64,000 nt of DNA, from the NCBI GenBank assembly GCA_016710625.1, contig JADJVK010000008.1:62001-126000 (forward strand), written 5' to 3'. Below the pieces are notes generated by a model that saw only the letters and a program-made list of their open reading frames with translations, was not told the DNA's origin and made no database searches. Made by a program: the position numbers and the translations under genes. Positions 9,222 through 17,791 of this stretch are shown here, in pieces (position 1 is the stretch's first letter; every line of letters begins with the position of its first letter). The DNA is from Saprospiraceae bacterium. Lineage in GTDB: Bacteria > Bacteroidota > Bacteroidia > Chitinophagales > Saprospiraceae.

Positions 9222-10190
9222 TTATAAAAATCTAGGATTATATATAATTTTAGGAGGAACACCCTTCCCAAGGTTATTTTGTAGTGTATATTTCATGATT
9301 ATTTCGTGTGATCCGTTGTTAAAAGATTTTAATTTTGAAGTTCCTATATCAAAACTATAACAAAACTTTAACTTTTCGTTAAGATTTATTCCAGCCAAAA
9401 TTGCAACAGATTCAAATGTTTTATTACCAAAACCTCTATTTGATATTCCAACATAATACTTTGAAACAATCTCAGAAACTAGCGATAAATCTAATTGATG
9501 CTGAATAAAATCGGTTTTAAATAGTAAACTAGGAGTTAGTTTTATTCGATTTATTTGGAAATTTGTTGCTAAGTTAATAAAATAATTTGACTTTAAACTA
9601 TAATTATTATTTCCTAAAGGTATTTTACTTGGCAATAAATTAACAATTCCTGCTCCCAAATTTATATTCTTGTTTTCATAATATAACCCAACATTATTCG
9701 TCACTGTAGATCCACTCATTGTTGAATTTGTCAAAAAGCCATCTTGGTGATCTAAAATACTATTGGTATAAAACCCTTCTGGCGTTCTTAACTTTGATCC
9801 ATTAATCATCATCTGCGAAAACTTTGCCATAATTCCAATCGATAAAAAATTATCCTCTGCAAAGTAAACCCTTTGGGCATATGCTGCCCCAATCTGTAAA
9901 AAACTTCCTGCACCCAATTGGTCATTATCAAATTGCAACGCTACTCCACCATTAATAATATTAATGGGTAAATCAATCGATAAATTTTGGCTAGTTGGAT
10001 TACCTTCAAACCCTACCCACTGTTGTCTTAAAGTACCTATTATATTTATTGCATCATCTTTGCCTGCAATTGCAGGATTGTATTGTAAAGGATTGAACAT
10101 ATACATAGTATATTGTGTCGGCTGCTGTGCTTCCACATTCCTATAAATTACAGATGATATCAAAAATATTAAAAGTAACTTTTTAACCAT
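9222..10190 (-). CDS. PorP/SprF family type IX secretion outer-membrane protein
   Basis: This 322-residue protein has a signal peptide (residues 1-21, ending VEA) and the PorP/SprF hallmark near the mature N-terminus: QYTMYMFNPLQYNPAIAGK, then LRQQWVGFEGNP. The rest is an amphipathic beta-barrel pattern of about 14 strands. Family members are outer-membrane proteins that work with the T9SS, often anchoring a specific secreted partner such as SprB in gliding species. Many genomes have several paralogs, so the symbol porP or sprF is not assigned. It sits directly upstream of gldK, as in many Bacteroidota. Confidence 0.92.
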   Translation of the reverse strand: MVKKLLLIFLISSVIYRNVEAQQPTQYTMYMFNPLQYNPAIAGKDDAINIIGTLRQQWVGFEGNPTSQNLSIDLPINIINGGVALQFDNDQLGAGSFLQIGAAYAQRVYFAEDNFLSIGIMAKFSQMMINGSKLRTPEGFYTNSILDHQDGFLTNSTMSGSTVTNNVGLYYENKNINLGAGIVNLLPSKIPLGNNNYSLKSNYFINLATNFQINRIKLTPSLLFKTDFIQHQLDLSLVSEIVSKYYVGISNRGFGNKTFESVAILAGINLNEKLKFCYSFDIGTSKLKSFNNGSHEIIMKYTLQNNLGKGVPPKIIYNPRFL

Positions 10191-10527
10191 TTTCTTTATT
10201 GAATCATAAAAATATATTAAAAAAGAAATTTATAATAATAAAACAACATATTTATATTATAATTGTATAAAAATACGATTATTTTCTTTTAATAAAAATA
10301 CTTTAATTTTATCTTAACATATTAATTATCAAAGTATAGCGAAATCATTTAGTTTTAAATTTTATTTAACAAACTATTTTTAATTTATGGTTACCCAAAT
10401 AAGTATTTTTCAAAAATTAAAACCTTTAAATTTCAATAGTTGCATCTAATTTATTTTATTTATTAATTTTGTAAATAGTAAATTTCATACATCTTATTTT
10501 ATCAATTTAAACGAAATATCTAATTAT
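10191..10527 (+). other. gene-free divergent intergenic region, porP / fabH-like
   Basis: About 340 bases of very AT-rich DNA separate two divergently read genes. The fabH-like promoter lies at 10440-10471. No exact TAnnTTTG box is seen for porP. No structured RNA or open frame is visible. Confidence 0.6.
10440..10471 (+). promoter_or_regulatory. promoter of the fabH-like gene
   Basis: TTG at 10440-10442 and TAATTTTG at 10464-10471 are spaced by 21 bases. The ATG follows 57 bases after the -7 box. Confidence 0.55.
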
Positions 10528-11583
10528 ATGTATAAAACGAAAATAGCTGGTATTGGAAAATATTTACCTGAAAATGTTGTTACCAACCATGATCTTACAA
10601 AAGTAATGGATACTACTGATGAATGGATTCAGGAAAGAACGGGTATTCGTGAAAGAAGATATGGAACGAAACATAAAGAATCTACCACTACTATGGCTGC
10701 AAGGGCAGCTGAAGTTGCAATCGAAAGGGCAGGAACTACCAAAGAGTCAATTGATTTTATCATTTTTGCCACTCTAAGTCCAGATTACTTTTTCCCAGGT
10801 TGTGGTGTTTTATTACAAAGAGAATTAGGTATTACCAATACGGAAATTGGTGCTTTAGATATTAGAAATCAGTGTAGTGGCTTTATTTATGCTCTTTCTA
10901 TCGGAGATCAATTTATTAAATCTGGAATGTATAAAAACATTCTTGTGGTTGGTTCTGAAATGCATTCCATGGGTCTCGATTTTTCAACTGAAGGTAGAAA
11001 TGTTACAGTTATTTTTGGTGACGGTGCTGGTGCAGTTGTTTTACAACCTAGTGATGACGTTTCAGAAATATTAACCACAAAGCTTCATTCAAATGGTACT
11101 CATGCTGAAGAATTGGCTTTCATTAATCCTGGTTGCCACGGTGGATATCATTTAGGTACTGAGCAGTTTGGTTATCCTGACCCGAATACTTATGGTGGTA
11201 TATTTTTAACACCAAAAATGGTGGAAGAAGGTATGATTTACCCAAATATGAATGGACAATTTGTTTTCAAATTAGCTGTTCAGAAATTCCCAGAAGTAAT
11301 CCAAGAAGCATTGGTATCTCAGGGATTGCAAACAACTGATATTGATATGTTTATTCCGCATCAGGCTAATTTGAGAATTTCTCAATTTGTGCAAAAGATT
11401 CTAAAATTAGATGATAGTAAGGTGTGGAATAATATTCAAAAATATGGTAACACAACAGCGGCATCAATTCCCATTGCACTTTGCGAAGCTTGGGAAGCAG
11501 GAAAAATCAACAAAGGAGATTTGGTTTGTTTAGCAGCCTTTGGTAGTGGATTCACATGGGGTTCTGCATTGATTCGTTGGTAG
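10528..11583 (+). CDS. beta-ketoacyl-ACP synthase III family protein (FabH-like)
   Basis: This 351-residue thiolase-fold enzyme has the full KAS III triad: Cys116 in IRNQCSGFIYAL, His278 in FIPHQANLRI and Asn308 in YGNTTAAS. The N-terminal DEWIQERTGIRERR is also typical. FabH condenses acetyl-CoA with malonyl-ACP to start fatty-acid synthesis. The protein is about 20-30 residues longer than housekeeping FabH, mainly through an insertion around residues 195-240 that includes HGGYHLGTEQFGYPDPN, and plsX/rpmF are not adjacent. It may be a second KAS III for branched starters or another acyl substrate, so fabH is not assigned outright. It is convergent with lpxK, with one base between stops. Confidence 0.88.
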   Translation: MYKTKIAGIGKYLPENVVTNHDLTKVMDTTDEWIQERTGIRERRYGTKHKESTTTMAARAAEVAIERAGTTKESIDFIIFATLSPDYFFPGCGVLLQRELGITNTEIGALDIRNQCSGFIYALSIGDQFIKSGMYKNILVVGSEMHSMGLDFSTEGRNVTVIFGDGAGAVVLQPSDDVSEILTTKLHSNGTHAEELAFINPGCHGGYHLGTEQFGYPDPNTYGGIFLTPKMVEEGMIYPNMNGQFVFKLAVQKFPEVIQEALVSQGLQTTDIDMFIPHQANLRISQFVQKILKLDDSKVWNNIQKYGNTTAASIPIALCEAWEAGKINKGDLVCLAAFGSGFTWGSALIRW

Positions 11584-11584
11584 G

Positions 11585-12655
11585 TTAAATTTTAAAATCG
11601 AGTAAGAAATTTTTTATTGATTCATCGAAATTATTTGGTTGATTTTGGTGAAAACCAACTTTAATGGGTAAAAAATAAATTGGAATTTTTGCTTGTTCAA
11701 TTTTGGTTTTGAAGGGATAAAGTCGCATTGCATCCTTTTGAGTAGTTATTATGATTGAGTTTTGTTTATCCAATCTTTCCCAGTTTTGTTGAATGGTATC
11801 TATGTCTTTTTCAGTAAATTGATAATGGTCAGGATAATCCAATTCAATGATACTATTACTGTGTTGATTTAAATATTTTTTCAAATAATCATTATTTGCA
11901 ATGCCACTTACTAAAAGCACATTTTTGTCTTTTGGTAAACTTAAACTTTCTCCTGTAAATAATTCATTCAAGGATTGGTATTGAAATTTGCTAAAAAATA
12001 TTTTTTGATGAGCTAGAGGGTTAATCTTTTCGATGATAAGATTCATTTCCTCCAAAGAAATTTCGTCATTACATTTTGTAACAATTATAAAATCTGCTCT
12101 TTTATAACCATTTCGCCATTCTCTTAATCGACCAGATGGCAATAAATAATCATTTACAAATAAATCGTTGTAGTCAGTCAATAAAATATTCAAAGCAGGA
12201 TTTACTGCCAAATGTTGAAATGCATCATCCAATAAAATACATTGCAAGTCAGGCTTTTGCATCATCATTTGTGGGATTGCCAATACCCTATTTTCGGAGA
12301 CTGCAACTAAATTTTGTGGGAAATTCTTTTTCAATTGTAATGGTTCATCCCCTACCTCACTAACAGTATGATTGGTTTGAACTACTTTAAAACCTGTTGT
12401 CCTTCTTTTGTAACCCCTTGATAGTGTTCCAATTAAAATATAGGGATCTAATAAACTCATTAAATATTCGATGTGAGGAGACTTCCCTGTGCCTCCAACA
12501 GACAAATTTCCAACAGAAATAATTGGTAATGAAAATTTAATGGATTTTAGAAATCCAAAACGATATAATTGTAATCTTAAAAAAACTAAAATACCATATA
12601 TCAATGAAATTGGCGATAATACAATTCTTAAAATGAATGATTGAACAGGATCCAT
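11585..12655 (-). CDS. lpxK: tetraacyldisaccharide 4'-kinase (LpxK), lipid A biosynthesis
   Basis: This 356-residue protein has the membrane-proximal N-terminal helix (residues 8-27) and the P-loop SVGGTGKSP (52-60), preceded by the family's PIISVGN. Further blocks are the GTLSRGYKR motif, the VGDEPLQL motif and LLDDAFQHLAVNP. LpxK phosphorylates the 4' position of the tetraacyl disaccharide to give lipid IVA at the inner face of the inner membrane. Its ATG overlaps the porQ stop by one base (TAATG), so the two are translationally coupled. Confidence 0.96.
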   Translation of the reverse strand: MDPVQSFILRIVLSPISLIYGILVFLRLQLYRFGFLKSIKFSLPIISVGNLSVGGTGKSPHIEYLMSLLDPYILIGTLSRGYKRRTTGFKVVQTNHTVSEVGDEPLQLKKNFPQNLVAVSENRVLAIPQMMMQKPDLQCILLDDAFQHLAVNPALNILLTDYNDLFVNDYLLPSGRLREWRNGYKRADFIIVTKCNDEISLEEMNLIIEKINPLAHQKIFFSKFQYQSLNELFTGESLSLPKDKNVLLVSGIANNDYLKKYLNQHSNSIIELDYPDHYQFTEKDIDTIQQNWERLDKQNSIIITTQKDAMRLYPFKTKIEQAKIPIYFLPIKVGFHQNQPNNFDESIKNFLLDFKI

Positions 12656-13701
12656 TATCTTCTAAAACGATTTAGGTTTGTACTAATACTAATTTGGTTG
12701 GTGCCGCCAGCCAAATGATATTTAGCAAAACCATAATCCAGTCTAAATTGTTTAATTGTGATTCCGAATCCACCTGAAAATCCAGCCAAACTTCTATAAT
12801 TTGCTACAGAAAATTCCTTTCTTTTTTGGTGATTGTACCCAAATCTAACTCTGAATACTTCCTTTTTTCCAAAAAGAAATTCTCCACCAAAGGTAAAATG
12901 TCTAAAAAAGTTATCTGTCCAAGTTGAAAATTGGTTGGTAGTTTGAGTTTCATTGCCATTGAATAGTATATTTCCATCTGCATTTGGGTCATCAAAAAGC
13001 ATATTCCATCTATTCAAATCATGCATGGTTATCATCCATCTCAGTGGCAAATATTTTAATTTTTTCGCAATTGCTATTGATACATTGTAGGGAATATTTT
13101 CTTTAATATTGTATTTACCTAATTGGGAACCAATATTTTGCATTAGAAAAGTCAAACCTAACCTTGAAGAAGTGTCATAATAGGTTGCTGCCAAATCTAA
13201 AGCTAGTGCATTAGCAGAATATGATTCCAAATTACTAGTAACAAATTTTATATTAGAGCCAACTGATAATCTATTGCTCAGCTGATAACCAGCTCCTACT
13301 AAAAAGGCTACCTCATTAGATTTGAAATTGCCTAATTGATTTCCATATTCATCAGCTAAAGTAAAAGTGCCGTAATTCATATATTGAATACCCCCTTGAA
13401 AAGTAGTTTTCCATTTATTCACATAATGTCCGTATCCAAAATATCCATGTTGAATTTTGGCAGGATAAAATTCGTGGTTAAAAGTCAAAGACTGATGATT
13501 TTGCGGATTTAATAATGATGGATTCACCAAGCCCAACCCTAAATCATCTTCTCTCACCACTAAGAGTCCATTCCCAACTGCAGTTGCTCTAGCAGTGGGT
13601 GCAAGATTTAAAAAACCAAAAACTGATTTTCCTCCGATTTGGGCTTTCGCATTCACTATGAAGAAAATACACCCAATAAAAATACTTAATCTTGAAGTCA
13701 T
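12655..13701 (-). CDS. porQ: type IX secretion system protein PorQ
   Basis: This 348-residue protein has a signal peptide (1-20, ending AKA) and then the PorQ start: GGKSVFGFLNLAPTARATAVG. The remainder is a FadL/PorV-like beta-barrel with alternating strands and a terminal strand ending NLNRFRR. PorQ belongs to the T9SS attachment complex (PorU, PorV, PorQ, PorZ) that processes sorting signals at the outer membrane. It lies two bases after the MORN lipoprotein gene and overlaps lpxK by one base, giving the order MORN lipoprotein-porQ-lpxK. Confidence 0.93.
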   Translation of the reverse strand: MTSRLSIFIGCIFFIVNAKAQIGGKSVFGFLNLAPTARATAVGNGLLVVREDDLGLGLVNPSLLNPQNHQSLTFNHEFYPAKIQHGYFGYGHYVNKWKTTFQGGIQYMNYGTFTLADEYGNQLGNFKSNEVAFLVGAGYQLSNRLSVGSNIKFVTSNLESYSANALALDLAATYYDTSSRLGLTFLMQNIGSQLGKYNIKENIPYNVSIAIAKKLKYLPLRWMITMHDLNRWNMLFDDPNADGNILFNGNETQTTNQFSTWTDNFFRHFTFGGEFLFGKKEVFRVRFGYNHQKRKEFSVANYRSLAGFSGGFGITIKQFRLDYGFAKYHLAGGTNQISISTNLNRFRR

Positions 13702-13702
13702 A

Positions 13703-14311
13703 TTATTGTTCTTTTTTCCAGATTGTATTACAAATGCCTGATTTACAATCCATTTTTTTCACTAATTCTCCAGCTTCATTGTACATTAATAATAGTCCAT
13801 CCTCTTTGTCACCATCTTTATAGTTTCCTTCAGCCTTTTTTTTGCCATTCAAATAATATTCAACAAATGGACCATTTTCCATATTATCATGCATATTCAC
13901 TTCTTCTTTTCTTTCGCCGGATTCATAATTATAAATCCATAATCCCTCCATCGTATTGTTGACATATTGTCCTTTCAGCTTCAATTTTCCATTCGGATAA
14001 TAAGCAGTATATTCACCATCAAACACCCCATTCTTATGGTTTTCAATAACACTCAAAACACCATTTTCATCATATATTTTTCTAACTCCCTCCAATTTAT
14101 CCGCTTTATAATTTGCCTCTTCAATCTTTTTTCCATCAATAGAGTATGCTTCTAAAACACCTTCTTTTTGTCCAGTTTTAGAATTTACATGATAAACGCC
14201 TACTTTTTTTCCATTTTCATTTACCAAATCAACCGTTTTTATAGGTTTAGAGCAACTAATAATTGTAGCAAAAGTTAAAAATACCCACAGTTTATTTAAA
14301 ATATTTTTCAT
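13703..14311 (-). CDS. MORN-repeat (YwqK-like) lipoprotein
   Basis: This 202-residue protein has a lipoprotein signal with lipobox ISC (Cys20). It contains about six MORN_2-type repeats of 22-25 residues, each with a variant of Y-NGK-K-EG-Y-x(n)-EG-W (for example YYPNGKLKLKGQY and YYLNGKKKAEGNY). These YwqK-like proteins are sometimes labelled antitoxins, but the repeat is a general beta-hairpin interaction surface and no toxin is nearby. The two cysteines near the end (residues 189 and 194) may form a disulfide. It is the likely first gene of the porQ-lpxK unit. Confidence 0.85.
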   Translation of the reverse strand: MKNILNKLWVFLTFATIISCSKPIKTVDLVNENGKKVGVYHVNSKTGQKEGVLEAYSIDGKKIEEANYKADKLEGVRKIYDENGVLSVIENHKNGVFDGEYTAYYPNGKLKLKGQYVNNTMEGLWIYNYESGERKEEVNMHDNMENGPFVEYYLNGKKKAEGNYKDGDKEDGLLLMYNEAGELVKKMDCKSGICNTIWKKEQ

Positions 14312-14413
14312 AATTCAAACTAATTAAATTATTAACGTAAATATCTAAATAGATTATCATTTAACAAATTTTTTAACAAAATAGACTTAAAGTTTTATTT
14401 GCAAAAAAGATAA

Positions 14414-15616
14414 ATGAAGGAATTATTAAGAAAATGGTATGCAATATATCTTCTATTATTGATTGTCGTAGCTTTGCTATCTTCACTTTTGGCAAATAAC
14501 AAACCGCTTTATTGCAAAATAGATAATACAGTTTATTTCCCAGCTTTCAAGGAATGGATTTGGGGGAAAACAGAAAATAATATTTTTGTGAATGAAGAAT
14601 GGAAACAAAAGAATATACAAAGTATTATTTGGTCACCCATCCCTTATAAATATTTTCAGCAAAACACAAACGAATCTCTCTTTCAACCATTTACGAAAGA
14701 ATCTATTTCAGCCAGTCATTGGTTAGGAACAGATCATTTGGGTAGAGATATTTTTGCAGGGTTAATTAATGGGACAAAAACAGCTCTTTTGGTAGGTATA
14801 GGATCCATTCTTTTAATGCTATTTTTTGGCTTTAATCTTGGAGTTATTTCTGGTTATTACGGAAATTCACTCTTAAAATTCAATAAAATCAGATTCTTCC
14901 TTCTATTGATTTTACTTTTGCTATCTATTGCTTATTTAATTGTATTTAAGCATCAATTTGCTATTGAAATAATTGATAACCATCAATTTACGGCAATTAT
15001 TGGTTTCTTATCAATAATATTTATTCTAATTGGAATAATTATTTTAGGTACAAAATACAGACTGAATAAAACCTTTGTTTTCCCAATGGATGCGACGATA
15101 CTTAAGCTAATTGAATTAATCAATACGATACCAAAATTATTGTTATTAATCACAATTATGGCAATTGTCAATCGTTCGATTTGGACCATCATTGTCATTA
15201 TTGGATTATTAGGATGGACGACAATAGCTAAATTAACAAGGTCTGAAACATTGAAGATAAAAGAAATGGAATATATAACTGCAGTAAAGATATTGGGTTT
15301 ATCAGATTTTAAAATAATTTACAAACATATTTTCCCAAATATTATCCCACCCATTCTCATATATATTTGTTTTGGTATTGCTTCATCCATCATTGCTGAG
15401 GCTGGACTATCATTTTTGGGGTTGGGTTTGCCAGCGAATGAAGTATCATGGGGGAGTATGCTGAGTGCAAGTAGAGAATATATTTCCTCTTGGTGGCTTT
15501 TGTTTTTCCCAGGACTTGCCTTATTTCTCACCATTTTATCATTGCATAAAATAGGTGAATTCATTAGAAAAAAATATCAGCCACAAAAATTGCAAAACAT
15601 CAATAGTTATTTCTAA
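14414..15616 (+). CDS. ABC transporter permease, DppC/OppC type
   Basis: This 400-residue inner-membrane protein has the N-terminal helix, a periplasmic stretch, then the diagnostic WLGTDHLGRDIFAGLING and the C-terminal EAA-type region with AEAGLSFLGLGLPANEVSWGSML. This is the C-type permease of peptide or nickel importers. It is about 100 residues longer than DppC, with an inserted pair of very hydrophobic segments near residues 160-176 and 193-212, between the first core helices and DATILKLIEL. No partner permease, ATPase or binding protein is adjacent. Its substrate is unknown. Confidence 0.88.
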   Translation: MKELLRKWYAIYLLLLIVVALLSSLLANNKPLYCKIDNTVYFPAFKEWIWGKTENNIFVNEEWKQKNIQSIIWSPIPYKYFQQNTNESLFQPFTKESISASHWLGTDHLGRDIFAGLINGTKTALLVGIGSILLMLFFGFNLGVISGYYGNSLLKFNKIRFFLLLILLLLSIAYLIVFKHQFAIEIIDNHQFTAIIGFLSIIFILIGIIILGTKYRLNKTFVFPMDATILKLIELINTIPKLLLLITIMAIVNRSIWTIIVIIGLLGWTTIAKLTRSETLKIKEMEYITAVKILGLSDFKIIYKHIFPNIIPPILIYICFGIASSIIAEAGLSFLGLGLPANEVSWGSMLSASREYISSWWLLFFPGLALFLTILSLHKIGEFIRKKYQPQKLQNINSYF

Positions 15617-15795
15617 TTCCCCATTTTTTTCCTCATGGATTTAGGGAAAAGATTTGATTTGCTTTTTTGCTTTGGCATTCCATTTTTATCCACTTTCACC
15701 TTCGCATCTTCTGCAGGGCATCCTGTTTTGTTGCTGCTACATGCCAAAACAGCTATTGCTAAGAAGAAAATCCAGAAAAATTTTATTGACTTCAT
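15613..15795 (-). CDS. very small lysine-rich lipoprotein
   Basis: This 60-residue product has a lipoprotein signal (lipobox LAC, Cys19) followed by SSNKTGCPAEDAKV and a very basic tail (MPKQKSKSNLFPKSMRKKMGN core). Only about 41 residues remain after processing. Its 3' end overlaps the end of the permease gene on the opposite strand by four bases. Similar tiny lipoproteins with a GCP motif occur in Bacteroidota but have no known function. Confidence 0.7.
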   Translation of the reverse strand: MKSIKFFWIFFLAIAVLACSSNKTGCPAEDAKVKVDKNGMPKQKSKSNLFPKSMRKKMGN

Positions 15796-15980
15796 ATTTA
15801 TTTATCTTAAAAATATTGAAAAACCTAATAATAACGGTGCTTTTCACAAATTAAACATCTTTTTCTGTTCAAAAATTGAGCGAAAATAGTTAATAATAAG
15901 TGAAAGTATGGGTAATAAACGTGAAAAAGTACCGTAAATAGCTATTTTATTCGATTTTTAGATAAAAACTTATATTAAAA

Positions 15981-16013
15981 TTTGTCTTTATACAAGTTGT
16001 GGTATTACATTTG
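15981..16013 (+). promoter_or_regulatory. HU promoter
   Basis: TTTG (15981-15984) and TACATTTG (16006-16013) are 21 bases apart, predicting a leader of about 40 bases before the HU ATG. Confidence 0.7.
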
Positions 16014-16059
16014 TGCGTTCAAATTACTTAATTAATTAATAAAAAAACCCTCATCCAAA

Positions 16060-16332
16060 ATGAATAGAGGAGATTTAATCAACAAAATTGCCCAGGATAC
16101 CAATTTGACGAAAGCTCAAGCTGGTGATGCATTGAATTCAGTATTAAATTCAATTGGTGGTGCATTAAAATCAGGTGACAAAGTTACTTTGATCGGATTT
16201 GGTACATTTTCAGTTTCAAAAAGAGCTGCTCGTACAGGTTTGAATCCACAAACTAAGCAAAAGATTGAAATCGCTGCTAAGTCTAGTGTGAAATTCAAAG
16301 CTGGAAAAGAACTTTCTGATTCAGTAAATTAA
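16060..16332 (+). CDS. HU-family histone-like DNA-binding protein
   Basis: At 90 residues it is exactly HU length. It starts MNRGDLINKIAQDTNLTKAQ (helical dimer region) and has GFGTFSVSKRAARTGLNPQT (the flexible arm with the conserved RxGxNPxT) and the C-terminal KFKAGKELSDSVN. HU dimers bend and compact DNA in the nucleoid. It is monocistronic, between a clear promoter and a perfect terminator, which suggests high expression. Confidence 0.96.
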   Translation: MNRGDLINKIAQDTNLTKAQAGDALNSVLNSIGGALKSGDKVTLIGFGTFSVSKRAARTGLNPQTKQKIEIAAKSSVKFKAGKELSDSVN

Positions 16333-16354
16333 TTATCGTTCAATCGATGATATG

Positions 16355-16387
16355 AAGCCAATTGAAATTTCAATTGGCTTTTTTTTT
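16355..16387 (+). terminator. HU terminator
   Basis: A perfect 26-base palindrome, AAGCCAATTGAAA/TTTCAATTGGCTT (16355-16380), is followed by a T-run to 16387. Confidence 0.88.
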
Positions 16388-16471
16388 GAAACTACTTTAC
16401 AATTTTATTGTTAATCAATAAATATGTCCATCTACAATATTCTTAAGAATTTATTTTTTAAAACCTATTTT

Positions 16472-16936
16472 ATGACAAACTTAAAAATTGGTGATATAGC
16501 ACCTGCTTTTTCTGGTGTGGATGAAAATGGCAATCCGATAAATCTAATTGATTTCAAGGGGAAAAAGCTGGTTTTGTATTTTTATCCAAAAGATGATACT
16601 CCTGGATGTACTGCAGAAGCATGTAGCTTAAGGGATAATTATGAAAATTTGGAAAAAAAGGGTATAAAAATAATTGGTGTAAGTCCCGATGATTCGAAAA
16701 AACATCTTAAATTTATAGCAAAATATAGTTTACCATTTACACTACTAAGCGATACTGACAAAGTAGTAGCTAATGCATATCAAGTTTGGGGACCAAAAAA
16801 GTTCATGGGAAAAAGCTATGAAGGAATCAATAGGACAACTTTCCTGATCAACGAACAAGGAATTATCGACCATGTAATAAGCGATGTTGACACAAAGAAT
16901 CATAGTGAGCAGATACTGAAAACATGGGGATTGTAG
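16472..16936 (+). CDS. bcp: thioredoxin-dependent peroxiredoxin, BCP type
   Basis: The protein has 154 residues from the ATG at 16472. It starts MTNLKIGDIAPAFSGVDENG, and the BCP active site is FYPKDDTPGCTAEACSLRD with peroxidatic Cys46 and resolving Cys51 five residues later. It reduces hydrogen and organic peroxides using thioredoxin. An in-frame ATG at 16424 would add 16 residues (MSIYNILKNLFFKTYF) that are not conserved in the family and are unlikely to be translated. Confidence 0.94.
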   Translation: MTNLKIGDIAPAFSGVDENGNPINLIDFKGKKLVLYFYPKDDTPGCTAEACSLRDNYENLEKKGIKIIGVSPDDSKKHLKFIAKYSLPFTLLSDTDKVVANAYQVWGPKKFMGKSYEGINRTTFLINEQGIIDHVISDVDTKNHSEQILKTWGL

Positions 16937-17001
16937 TGACGAATTATTCGAAAGACGTATATAATAAAAGATAATTGATTCACCATATAAATTTAAAAAT
17001 A

Positions 17002-17307
17002 ATGGAAGAGAAAAAAGATGATTTAGTATCTCAAGCTTCAGAAAAGTTTGATGATTTAAAAGAAAAAGCAGTTGATGTTTTAGGCGATTTCAAAACAAAA
17101 GCTCAAGAATATTCTGGTCTATCTGATGAAAAAATAGATGAGTACAAACAAAAGGCAGAAGAAACATTAGGAGAATACAAAGAAAAAGCAGCTGAAACAA
17201 TTGAAGACTTAAAAGATAAAGCTGAAGTTTGGAAAGACAAAGCTGAAGATATAATCGGTGATATTGGAGAAAAAGCAACTGGCTTTTTCAAAAAGCTGAT
17301 GGATTAA
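17002..17307 (+). CDS. small charged helical protein with LEA-like 11-residue repeats
   Basis: The protein has 101 residues from ATG 17002. It is almost purely helical, with alternating Lys/Glu/Ala and repeated blocks such as YKQKAEETLGEYKEKAAETIEDLKDK (residues about 48-73, shown in part), resembling the 11-residue pattern of LEA group 3, YtxH or apolipoprotein-like helices. It has no signal peptide or membrane segment, so it is probably cytoplasmic and perhaps stress-protective. An upstream TTG at 16975 would add nine residues. It is followed by a strong terminator. Confidence 0.75.
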   Translation: MEEKKDDLVSQASEKFDDLKEKAVDVLGDFKTKAQEYSGLSDEKIDEYKQKAEETLGEYKEKAAETIEDLKDKAEVWKDKAEDIIGDIGEKATGFFKKLMD

Positions 17308-17328
17308 TCCAGACTATTTAAAATGGGA

Positions 17329-17359
17329 AAAGGAGCTTACAAAATAAGCTCCTTTTTTT
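17329..17359 (+). terminator. terminator after the LEA-like gene
   Basis: The stem AAAGGAGCTTA / TAAGCTCCTTT with a 5-base loop (17329-17355) is followed by a T-run. It lies 22 bases past the stop. Confidence 0.85.
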
Positions 17360-17377
17360 ATTTTTTTATGTCACTTA

Positions 17378-17409
17378 TTGCACTTATATATTAATATTAT
17401 ATATATTTG
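17378..17409 (+). promoter_or_regulatory. promoter of a candidate small RNA
   Basis: TTG at 17378-17380 and TATATTTG at 17402-17409, 21 bases apart, match the Bacteroidota consensus. No gene follows; instead a terminator hairpin occurs about 70 bases downstream. Confidence 0.55.
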
Positions 17410-17415
17410 TAATTC

Positions 17416-17490
17416 GACAAAAAATATATCAAAATAGTGTGAGTTTCGAAATGGTGGTGGCAGTCTAAGGATTGCTGCCACTTTTTTTTT
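17416..17490 (+). ncRNA. candidate small RNA 1 (about 75 nt)
   Basis: A predicted transcript runs from about 17416 (just after the TATATTTG box) to a terminator-like hairpin, GTGGCAG (17457-17463) with CTGCCAC (17475-17481), followed by nine T. It contains no open frame of note. It lies between the LEA-like gene's terminator and a second similar unit. No Rfam family is recognised. It could also be an orphan terminator. Confidence 0.4.
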
Positions 17491-17666
17491 AAATTTCAGA
17501 AAAAAAATTACTTACATATATAAAAATATAATAATGTGTATTATTTTTGCCCTTAAGTTTCTATGAATATATCCAATTATTTGAATTAATATATAATATT
17601 TTAATAATATTTAATTTTTTTTATATCAAAGTATAACATATTATAAAAATATATTATCTTTGGCAC

Positions 17667-17674
17667 TATATTTG
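17667..17674 (+). promoter_or_regulatory. -7 box of a second candidate small RNA or SDR leader
   Basis: An exact TATATTTG box is present, but no TTG is seen at the expected -33 position. Confidence 0.35.
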
Positions 17675-17680
17675 TATTTT

Positions 17681-17762
17681 TATATTATGTGTGTAAGTTT
17701 TGGTTAAAGGATCGTAAAATTCGTTTTTTTGCGGAGCTTGTGAAAAGTCACAAGCTTTTTTT
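17681..17762 (+). ncRNA. candidate small RNA 2, or transcription attenuator ahead of the SDR gene
   Basis: After the TATATTTG box, the transcript would end at a hairpin AGCTTGTGA (17735-17743) with TCACAAGCT (17748-17756) and a T-run. The hairpin is 30 bases before the SDR start, so the unit is either a short stand-alone RNA of about 80 nt or a leader with an attenuator controlling the SDR gene. It shares a GTGTG...AAGTTT stretch with candidate 1 but is otherwise different. Confidence 0.38.
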
Positions 17763-17791
17763 ATTTTTAAACCTTTCTTTTCTAATAAATT

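Noticed and set aside
9175..9360. 61-residue plus-strand ORF between gldK and porP
   Set aside because: It overlaps the end of porP and lies in the gldK leader; no family features.
13703..14311. Toxin-antitoxin role for the YwqK-like MORN protein
   Set aside because: No toxin gene is adjacent, and it is a lipoprotein in a porQ-lpxK unit.
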